Of a stretch of DNA of 64,000 nucleotides, positions 34,301-42,388 are shown in pieces. A program made the position numbers and the translations under genes. This DNA comes from Thermaerobacter sp. FW80 (GTDB lineage Bacteria; Bacillota; Sulfobacillia; Thermaerobacterales; Thermaerobacteraceae), in assembly GCF_004634385.1 (NCBI RefSeq), contig NZ_CP037895.1, positions 1,773,245 through 1,837,244 of the forward strand. Direction: 5' to 3'. The notes below the pieces were generated by a model. The model did not search any database, was not told the DNA's origin, and saw only the letters and a program-made list of their open reading frames with translations. Each line of letters begins with the position of its first letter. Position 1 is the first letter of the stretch.

Positions 34301-36038
34301 CCGGCAGGGGCTCTTCCGCTTCCTCCGGTTCATCGAGCGGCTGCGCGAGCGGGGTGACGACCTGGGCACCGCCCCGGCCCTGGGGGAGAACGAGGACGTG
34401 GTCCGGGTGATGACCATCCACCAGAGCAAGGGGCTGGAGTTCCCGGTGGTGGTGGTCGCGGACCTGGGGGCGCGATTCCCCGAGGAGAGGGGCCACGCCC
34501 TGCTGCACCGGGAGCTGGGGCTCGGGCTCAAGGTGGCGGACCCGGAACTGCGGATCCGCTATCCCAGCCTGGCCTACGAGGCGGTCCGGGCGCGGCAGCG
34601 CCTGGACACCCTGGCCGAGGAGCTGCGCATCCTCTACGTCGCCCTGACGCGGGCGCGGGAGCGGCTGATCCTGGTCGGATCCGTCCGCGACCTGCCCACC
34701 GCCGCGGCCGCGTGGTGGGCGGCGGCCGGCGGTTGGGCCGGCGACGGGCGGGGGCCCGAGCCCCTGCCGGCGGCGATCCTCGAGGGCGCCAGGAGCTTCC
34801 TGGACTGGATCGGGACCGCCCTCATCCACCATCCCGACGCCACCCCCTTGCGCCGGCTGGCCCTGGGCGGCCAGGGGCGCGGCCGGCCCCAGGACCCGGA
34901 CCCTCCCGGCGCGCCCTCCCCCGCTGGCCCGGGGCGCGGGGCGGTCGAGCCGCCGCCGGGCCCGGGGTGGACGTCCCGCTGGGCCTGGGCGCTGCTCCTG
35001 CGGCCGGCGATGCCGGCGGCGGCACCGGACGACCCCGCCGGGCCCGCGCCCCGGGAGGCGACGGGACCCGCGCCCGCACCGGCCGACGGCGGTCCCGGCG
35101 ACCGCTCCGCTGCACCGCCGGCGGACGGATCGTGTAGGTCGCAGCCGGCCGCCTCGGATGGGACCGGGGATCGGGAGGCGGAGGAGGCGACGCCGGGCGC
35201 GGTGGAAGGTGTCCCGGTCCCCGGGTGGCTGGAGCCCTTGCTGCGCGGGGAGCCGCTACCGCCGGGCGCCGTCGACCGCGAGGCGGTGGAGGCGCTGCGG
35301 CGGCGCCTGGCGTGGCGGTATCCCTTCGCTGCCCTGGCCAACCGCTTCGCCAAGCGGTCCGTCAGCGAACTCGAGGGCCGTGCCGACCCGGAGTGGCAGG
35401 CCTACCCGTTGCCGGCCGAGCTGCGCCGGGGGCTCCGGCAGCCGCGCCTGGACGCCGCGGCGGCGCCGGCTGTCGGGGCAGCCCTCCCGCTGAGCGGCGC
35501 CGAGCGGGGCACGGCGACCCACCGCGTCCTGCAGCACCTGGACCTGACGGGCCCGCTGGACGTCGACGACGTCGCCCGCCAGATCGAGGCCATGGTGGGA
35601 CGGGGCCTGCTGACGCCGGCGGAGGCGGAGGTCGTCGACCGGCAGGCGCTGGCCCGCTTCTTCGCCGGTCCCCTGGGGCGGCGGCTCCGCCGCGCGCCCG
35701 AGCGGGTGCGGCGGGAGTGGATGTTCACCCTGGGTGTGCCCGCCACGGAGCTCTACCCCGACCTGGCGGCCGGCGGGACGGAGGGGGGCACCGGCGCGGA
35801 TGCGGACGTGGTGGTCGTCCAGGGGGTCGTGGACTGCTTCGTGGAGGAGGACGACGGCCTGCTCCTGCTGGACTTCAAGACCGACGAGCCGCGGGGGCGG
35901 ACGCTGGAGGCGATGGCCGCCCTCTACGCGGGGCAGGTCCGCTTCTACCGCCGGGCGCTCAGGGAGATCACGGGCCGCCCCGTCAAGGAGGCCTACCTCG
36001 TCTTCCTGGCCGCAGGAGCCGCCGTGCCGGTGCCCTGA
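31341..36038 (+). CDS. addA: ATP-dependent helicase/nuclease subunit A (AddA)
   Basis: The 1565-residue UvrD-type helicase shows motif I SAAAGAGKTSVLVERVV (about residues 55-71), motif II VLVDEYQDINPLQDAIL, motif III LVGDVKQSIYAFRQAEP, motif V VMTIHQSKGLEFPVVVV and motif VI ILYVALTRARERLILVG. The C-terminal nuclease domain has LLLLDFKTDEPRG and GQVRFYRRAL. It is longer than the usual 1200-1250 residues because of low-complexity inserts, notably at 33170-33340, 33800-34085 (with four 27-bp repeats) and 34880-35215. These inserts fall between helicase motifs. The ATG has GGAGGGAGGGG upstream. With AddB it resects broken DNA ends for RecA. Confidence 0.94.
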   Translation: MTVGEPAGGRGGPARAAATGGAASRPVAAEGGARTGTRWTEEQWQAIALRGANLLVSAAAGAGKTSVLVERVVRRVLDPADPLDVDRVLVVTFTEAAAAQMKERIRERLEAALAQHPDDRRLRRQLALLGRASISTVHAFCLRIIRQYFYRLGLDPATKVAGEHEAQLLRHEVLDDLFERRYAAAAADFLALVEAYGGRRGDEDLRQLVLALYESAYAQPWPEAWLDALVRMYREAGADLDGARWLQAAREGVARRLQRHAMALAGLAAQCRRPGGPAVWADTLEGDARRLASLAAEAAGVGWEGLGQILEAATQWPRLPGNPEAKANPFHKRIQRRREDIKRDLRGLREGLWARPAADVAADLERLAPHVATLVDLVKAYAASLQVAKRDRSLMDFTDMEHYALALLADPAHPGALVPSAVARELRRHYQEVLVDEYQDINPLQDAILRLVARDGEDGAPNLFLVGDVKQSIYAFRQAEPALFLGRYRAYEPAPPVPAPADAAPAPGWRIELNANFRSRPAILTAVNDLFARLMVQDLGGLAYDEAARLRPRAAFPDPPAGTAAGEAPVEVYVLERKPEALDDDLPDALAAGSIPVPGLEAADGGPAAGPSHPEAEAGLRPGEPGGRGAGEPGPELRDGAEEGDGEAGPGSHGTGDQEGSEDEEVDPTVLEREARLVAWRIRRLVEGAPGQPPLHVWDPDLERYRPVRYRDVVVLLRSAKVRAATFVEVMSRHGVPVYTRSRTGYLTAPEVEMVLALLQVLDNPRQDIPLAAVLRSPVVGLDADDLARIRVAARDVPFYEAVCRVAGWDPDREEPAAPRDQACQAAASDARPGPPAAAVAPALLSPRAAGGPGDAAAAGGTGDAGPAGGAGNAGPAGGLGDAGAAGGTSGPGDPRAAGGDPGGPAAGGTGWAGAAGEGLAERLRAFLADLARWRGLARRWPLSRVIQAIYDETGLLTFVAALPAGEQRRANLEALRDRARQFDRFARQGLFRFLRFIERLRERGDDLGTAPALGENEDVVRVMTIHQSKGLEFPVVVVADLGARFPEERGHALLHRELGLGLKVADPELRIRYPSLAYEAVRARQRLDTLAEELRILYVALTRARERLILVGSVRDLPTAAAAWWAAAGGWAGDGRGPEPLPAAILEGARSFLDWIGTALIHHPDATPLRRLALGGQGRGRPQDPDPPGAPSPAGPGRGAVEPPPGPGWTSRWAWALLLRPAMPAAAPDDPAGPAPREATGPAPAPADGGPGDRSAAPPADGSCRSQPAASDGTGDREAEEATPGAVEGVPVPGWLEPLLRGEPLPPGAVDREAVEALRRRLAWRYPFAALANRFAKRSVSELEGRADPEWQAYPLPAELRRGLRQPRLDAAAAPAVGAALPLSGAERGTATHRVLQHLDLTGPLDVDDVARQIEAMVGRGLLTPAEAEVVDRQALARFFAGPLGRRLRRAPERVRREWMFTLGVPATELYPDLAAGGTEGGTGADADVVVVQGVVDCFVEEDDGLLLLDFKTDEPRGRTLEAMAALYAGQVRFYRRALREITGRPVKEAYLVFLAAGAAVPVP
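33900..34007 (+). repeat. Four in-frame 27-bp tandem repeats inside addA
   Basis: Four consecutive 27-bp units (starting 33900, 33927, 33954 and 33981), each beginning GGyrATGC, encode variants of the nonapeptide GDAGPAGGx. The unit length is a multiple of three, so expansion does not disturb the frame. Confidence 0.85.
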
Positions 36039-36259
36039 TCCCGGCCGACCGGGTCGCGCCGACGGGACCGACGGGCGACGGTGACGCGGAGCGGGTCGTT
36101 CGGCCCCGCCGGGATCCCTGAGCGGCTCCCCGGTTCGCCGGTGCCCGTCCCTCGGTCCCGTCGCGGTCCCATCGCGGCCGGGCCGATCCGGCCGCGGCCG
36201 CCGGCGGGACGGCGACGCAAGCCCCACGAGCCATACTAGCCGCCAAGGGGGTGACGGTC

Positions 36260-36634
36260 ATGGAGGGAGCGGATCGGGACGAACCGGCAGGACGCAGGGC
36301 CGAGGGACGAGCGGTGGCGAAGGCCGACGGGCGAGGGCGGGAGGGCGCGGGGGCAGCCCCCCACGGCAGCGTCCCCGGCCGGGTTCGTCGGGGGGCCGGT
36401 GGCCCCGTGGTGCCCGTGGACGGCGGCGTCCCGGGACCGCGGTCGCCCGAGGCCGCCCGGCTGTGGGGCGCCACCTACGGCGCCGATCCGGAGAGCGGGA
36501 CGGACTACGAGGCGACCCGGCAGTCCACGGAGTCGGTGCGGGCGGCCCACCGCATCGCCCGCGGCCCCGGCAACCCCCGCGGCGCGGGGGACGGCCGGCG
36601 CTCCGACGAAGGTGCGCCCACCGGCGGCGGGTGA
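36260..36634 (+). CDS. Small hypothetical protein
   Basis: I do not recognise this 124-residue protein. It is highly charged and Gly/Arg-rich in its first half. The second half (PEAARLWGATYGADPESGTD, YEATRQSTESVRAAHRIARG) looks more conserved and helical. AAGGGGG precedes the ATG at 36260 by nine bases, which favours it over the GTG at 36251. It ends six bases before the convergent exporter gene. Basic disordered proteins of this type often bind nucleic acid or coat spores, but nothing here shows which. Confidence 0.5.
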   Translation: MEGADRDEPAGRRAEGRAVAKADGRGREGAGAAPHGSVPGRVRRGAGGPVVPVDGGVPGPRSPEAARLWGATYGADPESGTDYEATRQSTESVRAAHRIARGPGNPRGAGDGRRSDEGAPTGGG

Positions 36635-36639
36635 CCCAA

Positions 36640-38235
36640 TCACCGCGCAGCCCACGCCTCGGACGGCGGTTGACGACGCACGCCGGGGCCATGGGGCAGG
36701 CGATGGGGACCGCGCAGGGTCCCGGCGGCCACCACCGCCCACTCGGCCAGATAGGCGGCGACCAGGGCCACCGCCGCGAGGCGCGTGCCCGGCCAGTGCG
36801 GTGCCAGGTGGCCCAGCAGCCCCGCGGTGACGCAGAGGACCGCCACGTTGGCCAGCGCCGAGCCGTGGATGAAGAGGGTGCGCCGCGCCCGCACCAGATG
36901 GCCGGCCTCGCACGAGGCCAGCGCCACCACCAGCGGCACGGGGACCATGGCCAGCAGACCGACCCGGGCCGCCTCGGCCACGCCCCCGCCGACGCCCATC
37001 ACCGCGGTGAGATACGCCCCGGCCAGCGGCGTGGCGGCCAGGAGCGCCAGGGCGGCGGCTCCCGCCAGGCCGATGCGCAGGGCGAAGGCCCGCACCAGCC
37101 GCTGGGCTTCCGCCTCGCCGTGAGCGATGGCCACCTGCTCGACGGTGCGCATGGGCAACAGGAACAGGAGCACGGTCCCCCAGACCACCGGCCATGCGGC
37201 CAGGGCGCGGGCGGCGTCGGCCGAGCGGGCCAGGAGGCCCGTCAGCACCGGCCGGGCGGCAAAGGTGGTGACGCTGGTCAGGGCCAGCGGAACGTAGAAC
37301 CCCAAGAGCCCCCGCCAGCTCAAGGGTTCCGGATTCGCCTCGGCAGGCCGTGGAGAGGCCTCACCCCGGGGTTCCCCGGCGGCGACCCCGGCCTGAGGCC
37401 ATCCCGCAGACGTCGCGGCGTGCGCCGCCGGCTGTCGCCATCCGGACCGGGCCAGCCAGCCCCGCGCGTACGCGTCGACGTAGGCGCACTCGGCCGTCAC
37501 GGCCGCGGCCAGTCCTGCACACCCGGCCACCGCCCCGGGCTGCCGTCCGAGGACCCCCGCCAGGGTCATGACCGCCGCCAGGGTGGTCAACCGGAGCAAG
37601 GTGCCGCGACTGGCCACGACGGTGTGTCCGTGCCGGATGAGGAGCCCCTGATGAACCCGGCGCCAGGCGATGGCGGCCGTCCAGGGCAGCATCAGGGCGA
37701 AGGCCGGCCGCACCAGGGCCAGCACCGACGGATCCAGTCCCAGCATCCGGCCGAAGTAGAGATCGAACAGCGGCGTGAAGGCCAGGGCGGCGTGCAGGCC
37801 GGTCAGCCCCCCGGCCAGCAGGAGGGTGAACCGCTGCAGGCGGCGGAGCGCCTGGGGATGCGTCGCCAGCGCGTTGCCCGCATGCAGCAACATGATGACG
37901 GGGCTCTCGATCAGCAGGCAGGTGGCGATCACCGCCCCGTACGCCGCCAGGGACAGGTCCGGCGCCGCCAGCCGGGCGATGCCGGCGCTAACCGCCATCT
38001 CGGAGGCGGCCATCAGGAGGTCGCTGGCGGCCAGCGGCCCATAGAACCGGGCCAGCCGCCGGAGGCCGCCCGCCGGGGGGCGCGGGCGTGACGTGGCGCC
38101 ACCCCCGGCCGGCGCGTCGCCGACCGACGCCGGTCGGACACCCGCGGCGTCGTCGCCGCCCCGGACGGCGGCGGGGGTCGTCTCCCCGGGCGACGATGGG
38201 TCGGCCTCGACCTGGACGGGACGTTGGGGATCCAT
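36640..38235 (-). CDS. MATE/progressive-ankylosis-like multi-spanning exporter
   Basis: The 531-residue protein has about 12 membrane helices in two homologous halves. The first opens with LARFYGPLAASDLLMAASEM (from about residue 60). The second opens with LLGFYVPLALTSVTTFAARP after a hydrophilic Ala/Pro/Glu linker (about 275-310). The paired FY-x-PLA starts are characteristic of the MOP superfamily, and the overall look is closest to bacterial ANK-like proteins. The substrate is unknown. The first 55 residues are disordered. The ATG at 38235 has only a weak upstream site (GGAAGGA, 16 bases away). The longer open frame to 39507 overlaps the SDR gene and is not used. Confidence 0.75.
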   Translation of the reverse strand: MDPQRPVQVEADPSSPGETTPAAVRGGDDAAGVRPASVGDAPAGGGATSRPRPPAGGLRRLARFYGPLAASDLLMAASEMAVSAGIARLAAPDLSLAAYGAVIATCLLIESPVIMLLHAGNALATHPQALRRLQRFTLLLAGGLTGLHAALAFTPLFDLYFGRMLGLDPSVLALVRPAFALMLPWTAAIAWRRVHQGLLIRHGHTVVASRGTLLRLTTLAAVMTLAGVLGRQPGAVAGCAGLAAAVTAECAYVDAYARGWLARSGWRQPAAHAATSAGWPQAGVAAGEPRGEASPRPAEANPEPLSWRGLLGFYVPLALTSVTTFAARPVLTGLLARSADAARALAAWPVVWGTVLLFLLPMRTVEQVAIAHGEAEAQRLVRAFALRIGLAGAAALALLAATPLAGAYLTAVMGVGGGVAEAARVGLLAMVPVPLVVALASCEAGHLVRARRTLFIHGSALANVAVLCVTAGLLGHLAPHWPGTRLAAVALVAAYLAEWAVVAAGTLRGPHRLPHGPGVRRQPPSEAWAAR

Positions 38236-38877
38236 GGAACCGATCGTCGTCCTTCCGTGGGATCGCCGCCCCGCGACCGGCGCCGGCCTCAGCCCGGCGC
38301 ACCGCCCGACTGCCGCCCCGGTGCACCGGGGCCCCAGAACGGCGCAGGCACCCGGAACTGCGCCGGGGTCCGGACCGCCGGCCCTCGCCGCCCGTCGGCC
38401 CGCGGGCGTCCGCTGCCGGATGGGCCGTGATCGGCCGGACGGGCCGGCGTCGCTCCGCCGCTGCGACCCCGCACCGTCCTGGCCCGCGGAGCTCGCGGCG
38501 GAGGGGGGCACGGCGGCTACCACGATAGCACCGGCGCCCTGCGACCGGCAAGCCGGCCGCCGCGACCACGCCGCCACCCCGCCCCACGGTGCAGGCGTTG
38601 GCCCTCCTCCGTAAGCCGGCTGGCCGGCCGCCGCGGCCATACCGCCACCCCGCCCCAGGATGCCGATGTGCGCAGGCGCCCGGCGGCGGGGATCCCGGCC
38701 CGCCATGCCGACCCACGGCGCCCGCCCGCACCGGTCGGCGCCCGCCGGTCCCCGCGGTCGCCGTGGCGCGGTGCTCCCGCGCCGCACCGCGGCGCTACCC
38801 ACGCTCGGGTCGAATCGGGTTAAAGTGGAAGGGTGCGAGCAACCCGCAACCCGACGCCAGACGAGGGAGGCAAGAGC
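38236..38877. other. Intergenic region with a duplicated 32-bp element
   Basis: No gene is supported in this 640-bp gap between divergent genes. A 32-bp element ending ACCGCCACCCCGCCCCA-like occurs twice (38555-38586 and 38626-38657) with few differences. TTAAAG at 38820-38825 could be a -10 element for the following SDR gene, but no -35 is convincing. Confidence 0.5.
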
Positions 38878-39594
38878 ATGGCAGGCCGGCTTCAGGACAA
38901 GGTGGCCATCGTCACCGGCGCCAGCCGCGGCATCGGCGCCGCCATCGTGCGCACCTTCGTGGCCGAGGGCGCCCAGGTGGTGGGCGTGGCCCGATCCGGC
39001 GACGCCCTGGAGACGTTGCGGGCGGCGCTGGACGAGGCCGCGAGCCGGTTCGTCCCGCGCGTCGCCGACGTGACCTCTGCGGCAGCGGCCCGCGACGTCG
39101 TCCGGGAGACGCTGGAGCGGTTCGGACGGATCGACATCCTGGTCAACAATGCCGGGGTCGGCCACTTCGCGCCCGTCACCGAGCTCTCGGAGGCGGCCTG
39201 GGACGAGATGATGGCGGTCAACCTCAAGGCGCCCTTCCTCTGGTCCCAGGCCGTGCTCCCCCATATGATGGAGCGGCGGGACGGCCACATCATCATGATC
39301 TCGTCCGTGGCCGGCACCACCACCTTCGTCAACGGGGCGGGCTACTGCGCCTCGAAGTGGGGCCTGATGGCGCTGGCGGACACCCTCCGGCAGGAGGTGC
39401 GTCCTTACGAGCTGCGGGTCACCGCCGTGTGCCCCGGCTCGGTCCAGACCCACTTCGGGGGGACGCCGCCGCGGGACTACGCGTTGCGGCCCGAGGACGT
39501 GGCCCACACCGTGCTGGAGGTGGCCGCGGCGCCGCGCCGGGTCATCTACGGCACGGTGATCATGCGCCCGTTGGTGCCGGCCGACCAGCAGTGA
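38878..39594 (+). CDS. Short-chain dehydrogenase/reductase
   Basis: The 238-residue protein is a classical SDR. It has the cofactor motif TGASRGIG (residues 13-20), NNAGVGHFAPV (about 89-99), catalytic Ser in IMISSVAG, and the YxxxK pair in GYCASKWG (Tyr and Lys about residues 155 and 159). Arg in VARSGDA after the second strand suggests NADP(H) preference. The substrate cannot be assigned; the closest general class is FabG-like ketoreductase. The ATG at 38878 has GAGGGAGG upstream; an in-frame GTG at 38833 would add 15 unconserved residues. Confidence 0.9.
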   Translation: MAGRLQDKVAIVTGASRGIGAAIVRTFVAEGAQVVGVARSGDALETLRAALDEAASRFVPRVADVTSAAAARDVVRETLERFGRIDILVNNAGVGHFAPVTELSEAAWDEMMAVNLKAPFLWSQAVLPHMMERRDGHIIMISSVAGTTTFVNGAGYCASKWGLMALADTLRQEVRPYELRVTAVCPGSVQTHFGGTPPRDYALRPEDVAHTVLEVAAAPRRVIYGTVIMRPLVPADQQ

Positions 39595-39864
39595 TGCGGC
39601 GCCGGCAGGGATCCGCCCCGCGGGCGCGGGAAGAGGCTGCGGAGCGACCCATGGCCCTCACCGGGAGCCGAGCCGGCGGCGGGGCGACGCCGGAGCGATG
39701 CCAGGGCCGCAGAGGCCGGGGACACCGTCTTGCGTCTTGACCGGACGAACCCGGCCCCCGCTGCCGGTCGCCGTCCGTTCGAGGGCTGGAGGGCCGCCGG
39801 TTGGCGGGTCGGAGGGAGGATCGCCCGTCGCGGGCGGAGCGGGTAGGGAGGTCCGACGCGCAGC

Positions 39865-41115
39865 ATGGCCACCGCAACCCACGAGACCCATGAGAGCCAT
39901 GAGATCCCCGAAGACCACGGAACCCAGGCAACGCCCCACGCGCCCACCGGCCGGGCGAGCCCGACCCGCGAGACCGGGCCGCGTCCTGTGGAGTCCGGGG
40001 GCGGGCCGGCGCACCCGGCGGAGGAGGCGCCCCTCGATCTGGTGATCGTGGGGGGCGGGCCCTGCGGCCTGGCCTGTGCCGCGGCGGCCCACCGGGCGGG
40101 GCTGCGCTACCGGGTCCTGGAGAAGGGGGCCATCGTCAACTCCCTGGTCCACTTCCCGCTGCAGATGAACTTCTTCAGCACGGCGGACAACCTGGCCATC
40201 GCGGGGATCCCCTTCGTCAGCGAGCGGCCCAACCCCACCCGGCGCGAGGCCCTGGACTACTACCGGGCGGTGGTCCAGCACCTCGGCCTGGCGGTGGAGA
40301 CGTACACGGAGGTCGTCGACATCCAGCGCGAGCCCGACGGGCCCTTTCGCGTGGTGGCGCGACGGGCGCCGCGCCTGGTGGCGGGGTGGCCGCCCCTGGG
40401 GCCGGAGGGGGCGCCACGGGCGGAACAAGACGAACCGGCGGCGCCTGTGGGCCGGCTGGATCGTCCCGTCGTCTATCGCGCGCACCACGTGGTGCTGGCC
40501 ACCGGCTACTACGACCGCCCCAATCGCCTGGGGGTGCCGGGGGAGGACCTGGCCCACGTGAGCCACTACTACCGCGAGGGCCACGCCTTCTACGGACGGC
40601 GCGTCCTGGTGGTGGGGGGACAGAACTCGGCCGTCGAGGCGGCCCTGGACCTGCACCGCTGCGGTGCACGGGTGACCCTGGCGTACCGCGGCCCCGCCCT
40701 CTCGGAGCGGATCAAGCCGTGGGTGCTGCCGCCCTTCCGCAGCCTGGTGGACAAGGGCCGGATCACGGTGCTCTACAACACCGAGGTCGAGGCCATCGAA
40801 CCTGAGGCCGTGCGGCTGAGGGTGGCGGGCGAGCCGCGCCGGCTGCCGGCCGACTTCGTCTTCCTCCTGGTGGGGTACCGCCCCGATCACCGCCTGGTGC
40901 GCAGGCTCGGCATCCCCATCGATCCCGCCACGGGGGAGCCCTGCCACGACCCGGAGACCATGGCGACACCGGTCCCGGGCGTCTATCTGGCCGGTGTCGC
41001 GGCCGCAGGGTACGACGCCAACAAGATCTTCATCGAGAACGGCCGTTGGCACGGCGAGCGGATCGTGCGCCACATCCTCAGCCGGCGACAGGCCGCCGGG
41101 TGGCCGCGGTCCTAG
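39865..41115 (+). CDS. ypdA: YpdA-like FAD/NAD(P)-dependent oxidoreductase (putative bacillithiol disulfide reductase)
   Basis: The 416-residue protein has an unusual His/Glu/Thr-rich N-terminal extension of about 50 residues. The FAD motif LVIVGGGPCGLACAAAAHRA follows, then FPLQMNFFSTADNLAIAGIP, which is characteristic of the YpdA family, a second nucleotide-binding motif RRVLVVGGQNSAVEAALDL, and the terminal FAD contact GVYLAGVAAAGYDANKIFIE. YpdA reduces oxidised bacillithiol using NADPH; the CxxC of thioredoxin reductase is absent, as expected for this family. Whether this organism makes bacillithiol is not shown in the window. The ATG is preceded by GTAGGGAGGT at a rather long spacing. 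Confidence 0.88.
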   Translation: MATATHETHESHEIPEDHGTQATPHAPTGRASPTRETGPRPVESGGGPAHPAEEAPLDLVIVGGGPCGLACAAAAHRAGLRYRVLEKGAIVNSLVHFPLQMNFFSTADNLAIAGIPFVSERPNPTRREALDYYRAVVQHLGLAVETYTEVVDIQREPDGPFRVVARRAPRLVAGWPPLGPEGAPRAEQDEPAAPVGRLDRPVVYRAHHVVLATGYYDRPNRLGVPGEDLAHVSHYYREGHAFYGRRVLVVGGQNSAVEAALDLHRCGARVTLAYRGPALSERIKPWVLPPFRSLVDKGRITVLYNTEVEAIEPEAVRLRVAGEPRRLPADFVFLLVGYRPDHRLVRRLGIPIDPATGEPCHDPETMATPVPGVYLAGVAAAGYDANKIFIENGRWHGERIVRHILSRRQAAGWPRS

Positions 41116-41219
41116 GCCATCGGCCCCTGGCAGGACCACGGGGCACGGCCTCGGGCCTCCGCGGGCCGAGGGGGTCGCGGCGGCGGCGCGGCTCGCGTCC
41201 CCGGGTCCGGCGGCGTGGG

Positions 41220-41567
41220 TCACTCCAGCACCCGGGAGAAGAAGATGGCGCTGACGGTCTCGTCCATCGCCACCGGACGGTCGTAGATCCGCTCCAGGAA
41301 CCGGGCCAGCTCCGCGGGGTCCTTCAGGTTGGCGTCCTCGGCCCGGAGCTCCTCGGTCGTGAGGTCGCCGAGCCGCTTGACCACCACGCGATCGATGACC
41401 GCGGTGAACAGCTTCTGGCGGGGTTCATACCGGTTGCCGTAGGTCACCCAGACCAGATCGCCCTCGCGATACTTGTCGCGCTTGTCGCCCAGGCGGATGG
41501 TGCAGCGCTTCTCCGCGGCCAGCAGGTTGGCCTGATAGACGGTGGAGTAGAAGTTGAGCGCCTTCAC
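41220..41567 (-). CDS. ASCH-domain protein
   Basis: The 115-residue protein begins with VKALNFYSTVYQANLLAAEK and has RCTIRLGDKRDKYREGDLVW, the beta-strand core of ASCH domains. This fold is related to the PUA domain and predicted to bind RNA or modified nucleotides. The start is GTG at 41567, with GGGAGGGG just upstream; GTG at 41573 is also possible. It is convergent with the ypdA-like gene. Its transcription unit is separated from the spore-protein gene by a strong terminator. Confidence 0.75.
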   Translation of the reverse strand: MKALNFYSTVYQANLLAAEKRCTIRLGDKRDKYREGDLVWVTYGNRYEPRQKLFTAVIDRVVVKRLGDLTTEELRAEDANLKDPAELARFLERIYDRPVAMDETVSAIFFSRVLE

Positions 41568-42133
41568 GGCCACCCCTCCCGAGAGGTGCGGGACGAACCG
41601 GCCACCGGCCGGATCCGCGCGGTCGAAGCCTTGCCGCCGCCCACCGCGGCGGGCGCGCCGACGGGAGGTCGGGGAGGCGCCGCGCCCGCCGTCCACGGCG
41701 CGGACGCCCCCCGGGCCGAGGGACGCGGGGGGCCGCCACCGGCGTGGCGGTGGCGGCGTCGCGCCGTGCGCCGGGCGCAGGCCGGTCGCCGACCGCGCAC
41801 GGTCGCCGGAATTCGGTCGGCAGGGCGTTTGATTACCCGCTATTCGTGCGGGCATCCCGCCATTCCTTCCGAAAAAAGCCACAAGGGGCCGGCGCCGACA
41901 TCGCGCCCGCGATGTCGGCGCCGGCCCCGTCCGCTGGCGCGTTGAGCATCCCGACCGTCCTGGACCCCTGATCCAGCAGGTGCTGCTGCAGGTGCTGACG
42001 CCGCTCTTCGACCCGGGGCCGCTGTCCCGCTCGGGCTGCGCCGGCGAGCGCTCGGGCGGCACGGGCGCTGCGACTGCGGAGCCCGCCGCGGCGTTCCCGC
42101 GACCCAGGCTCCGACCCGCGGCACCGACCCGCC
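41568..42133. other. Region between the ASCH and spore-protein genes
   Basis: This 566-bp stretch holds the spore-protein terminator (separate entry) next to an AT-richer patch (41830-41880) that may contain the ASCH promoter on the minus strand. The remaining sequence shows no supported gene. Confidence 0.5.
41871..41928 (-). terminator. Rho-independent terminator of the spore-protein gene
   Basis: A perfect 21-bp inverted repeat (41885-41905 and 41908-41928, only two bases between the arms) is followed on the minus strand by TTGTGGCTTTTTTC. The run of six T lies eight bases after the stem. It is about 200 bp downstream of the spore-protein stop codon. Confidence 0.85.
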
Positions 42134-42388
42134 CTAGCCCTGCGGCGCCTTGGGATCCGGGGGGAGCGCCTGGCCGCTGGCCAGCGCCTGCTCGGCCAGG
42201 GCGATCATCCGGCGCACCATGCGGCCGCCGACGGCGCCCGCCTGGCGCGCGGGGATCTCTCCCCAGTAGTCCTCGGATCCCTGATGGACCGGCAACCCCA
42301 GCTCCGCCGCGATCTCGTACTTCAGGTTGTCCAGCGCCGGGTGGGCTTCCTTCACCAGCAACCGGTTGGTCTTCTGTCCCAACGCCAT
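42134..42388 (-). CDS. Alpha/beta-type small acid-soluble spore protein
   Basis: The 84-residue protein has both conserved blocks of alpha/beta SASPs: ALDNLKYEIAAELGL (residues 18-32), with the EIA context cut by the germination protease GPR, and GAVGGRMVRRMIALAEQAL (residues 51-69). These proteins saturate spore DNA and protect it from UV and heat. The ATG at 42388 has GAGGTGATC upstream. The central loop (HQGSEDYWGEIPARQ) differs from Bacillus versions. Its presence indicates a spore-forming ancestry or ability. Confidence 0.88.
   Translation of the reverse strand: MALGQKTNRLLVKEAHPALDNLKYEIAAELGLPVHQGSEDYWGEIPARQAGAVGGRMVRRMIALAEQALASGQALPPDPKAPQG

Noticed and set aside
38236-39507. N-terminal extension of the exporter frame back to 39507
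   Set aside because: It would overlap the SDR gene in antisense and has no similarity to transporters; ATG 38235 starts a sensible protein.
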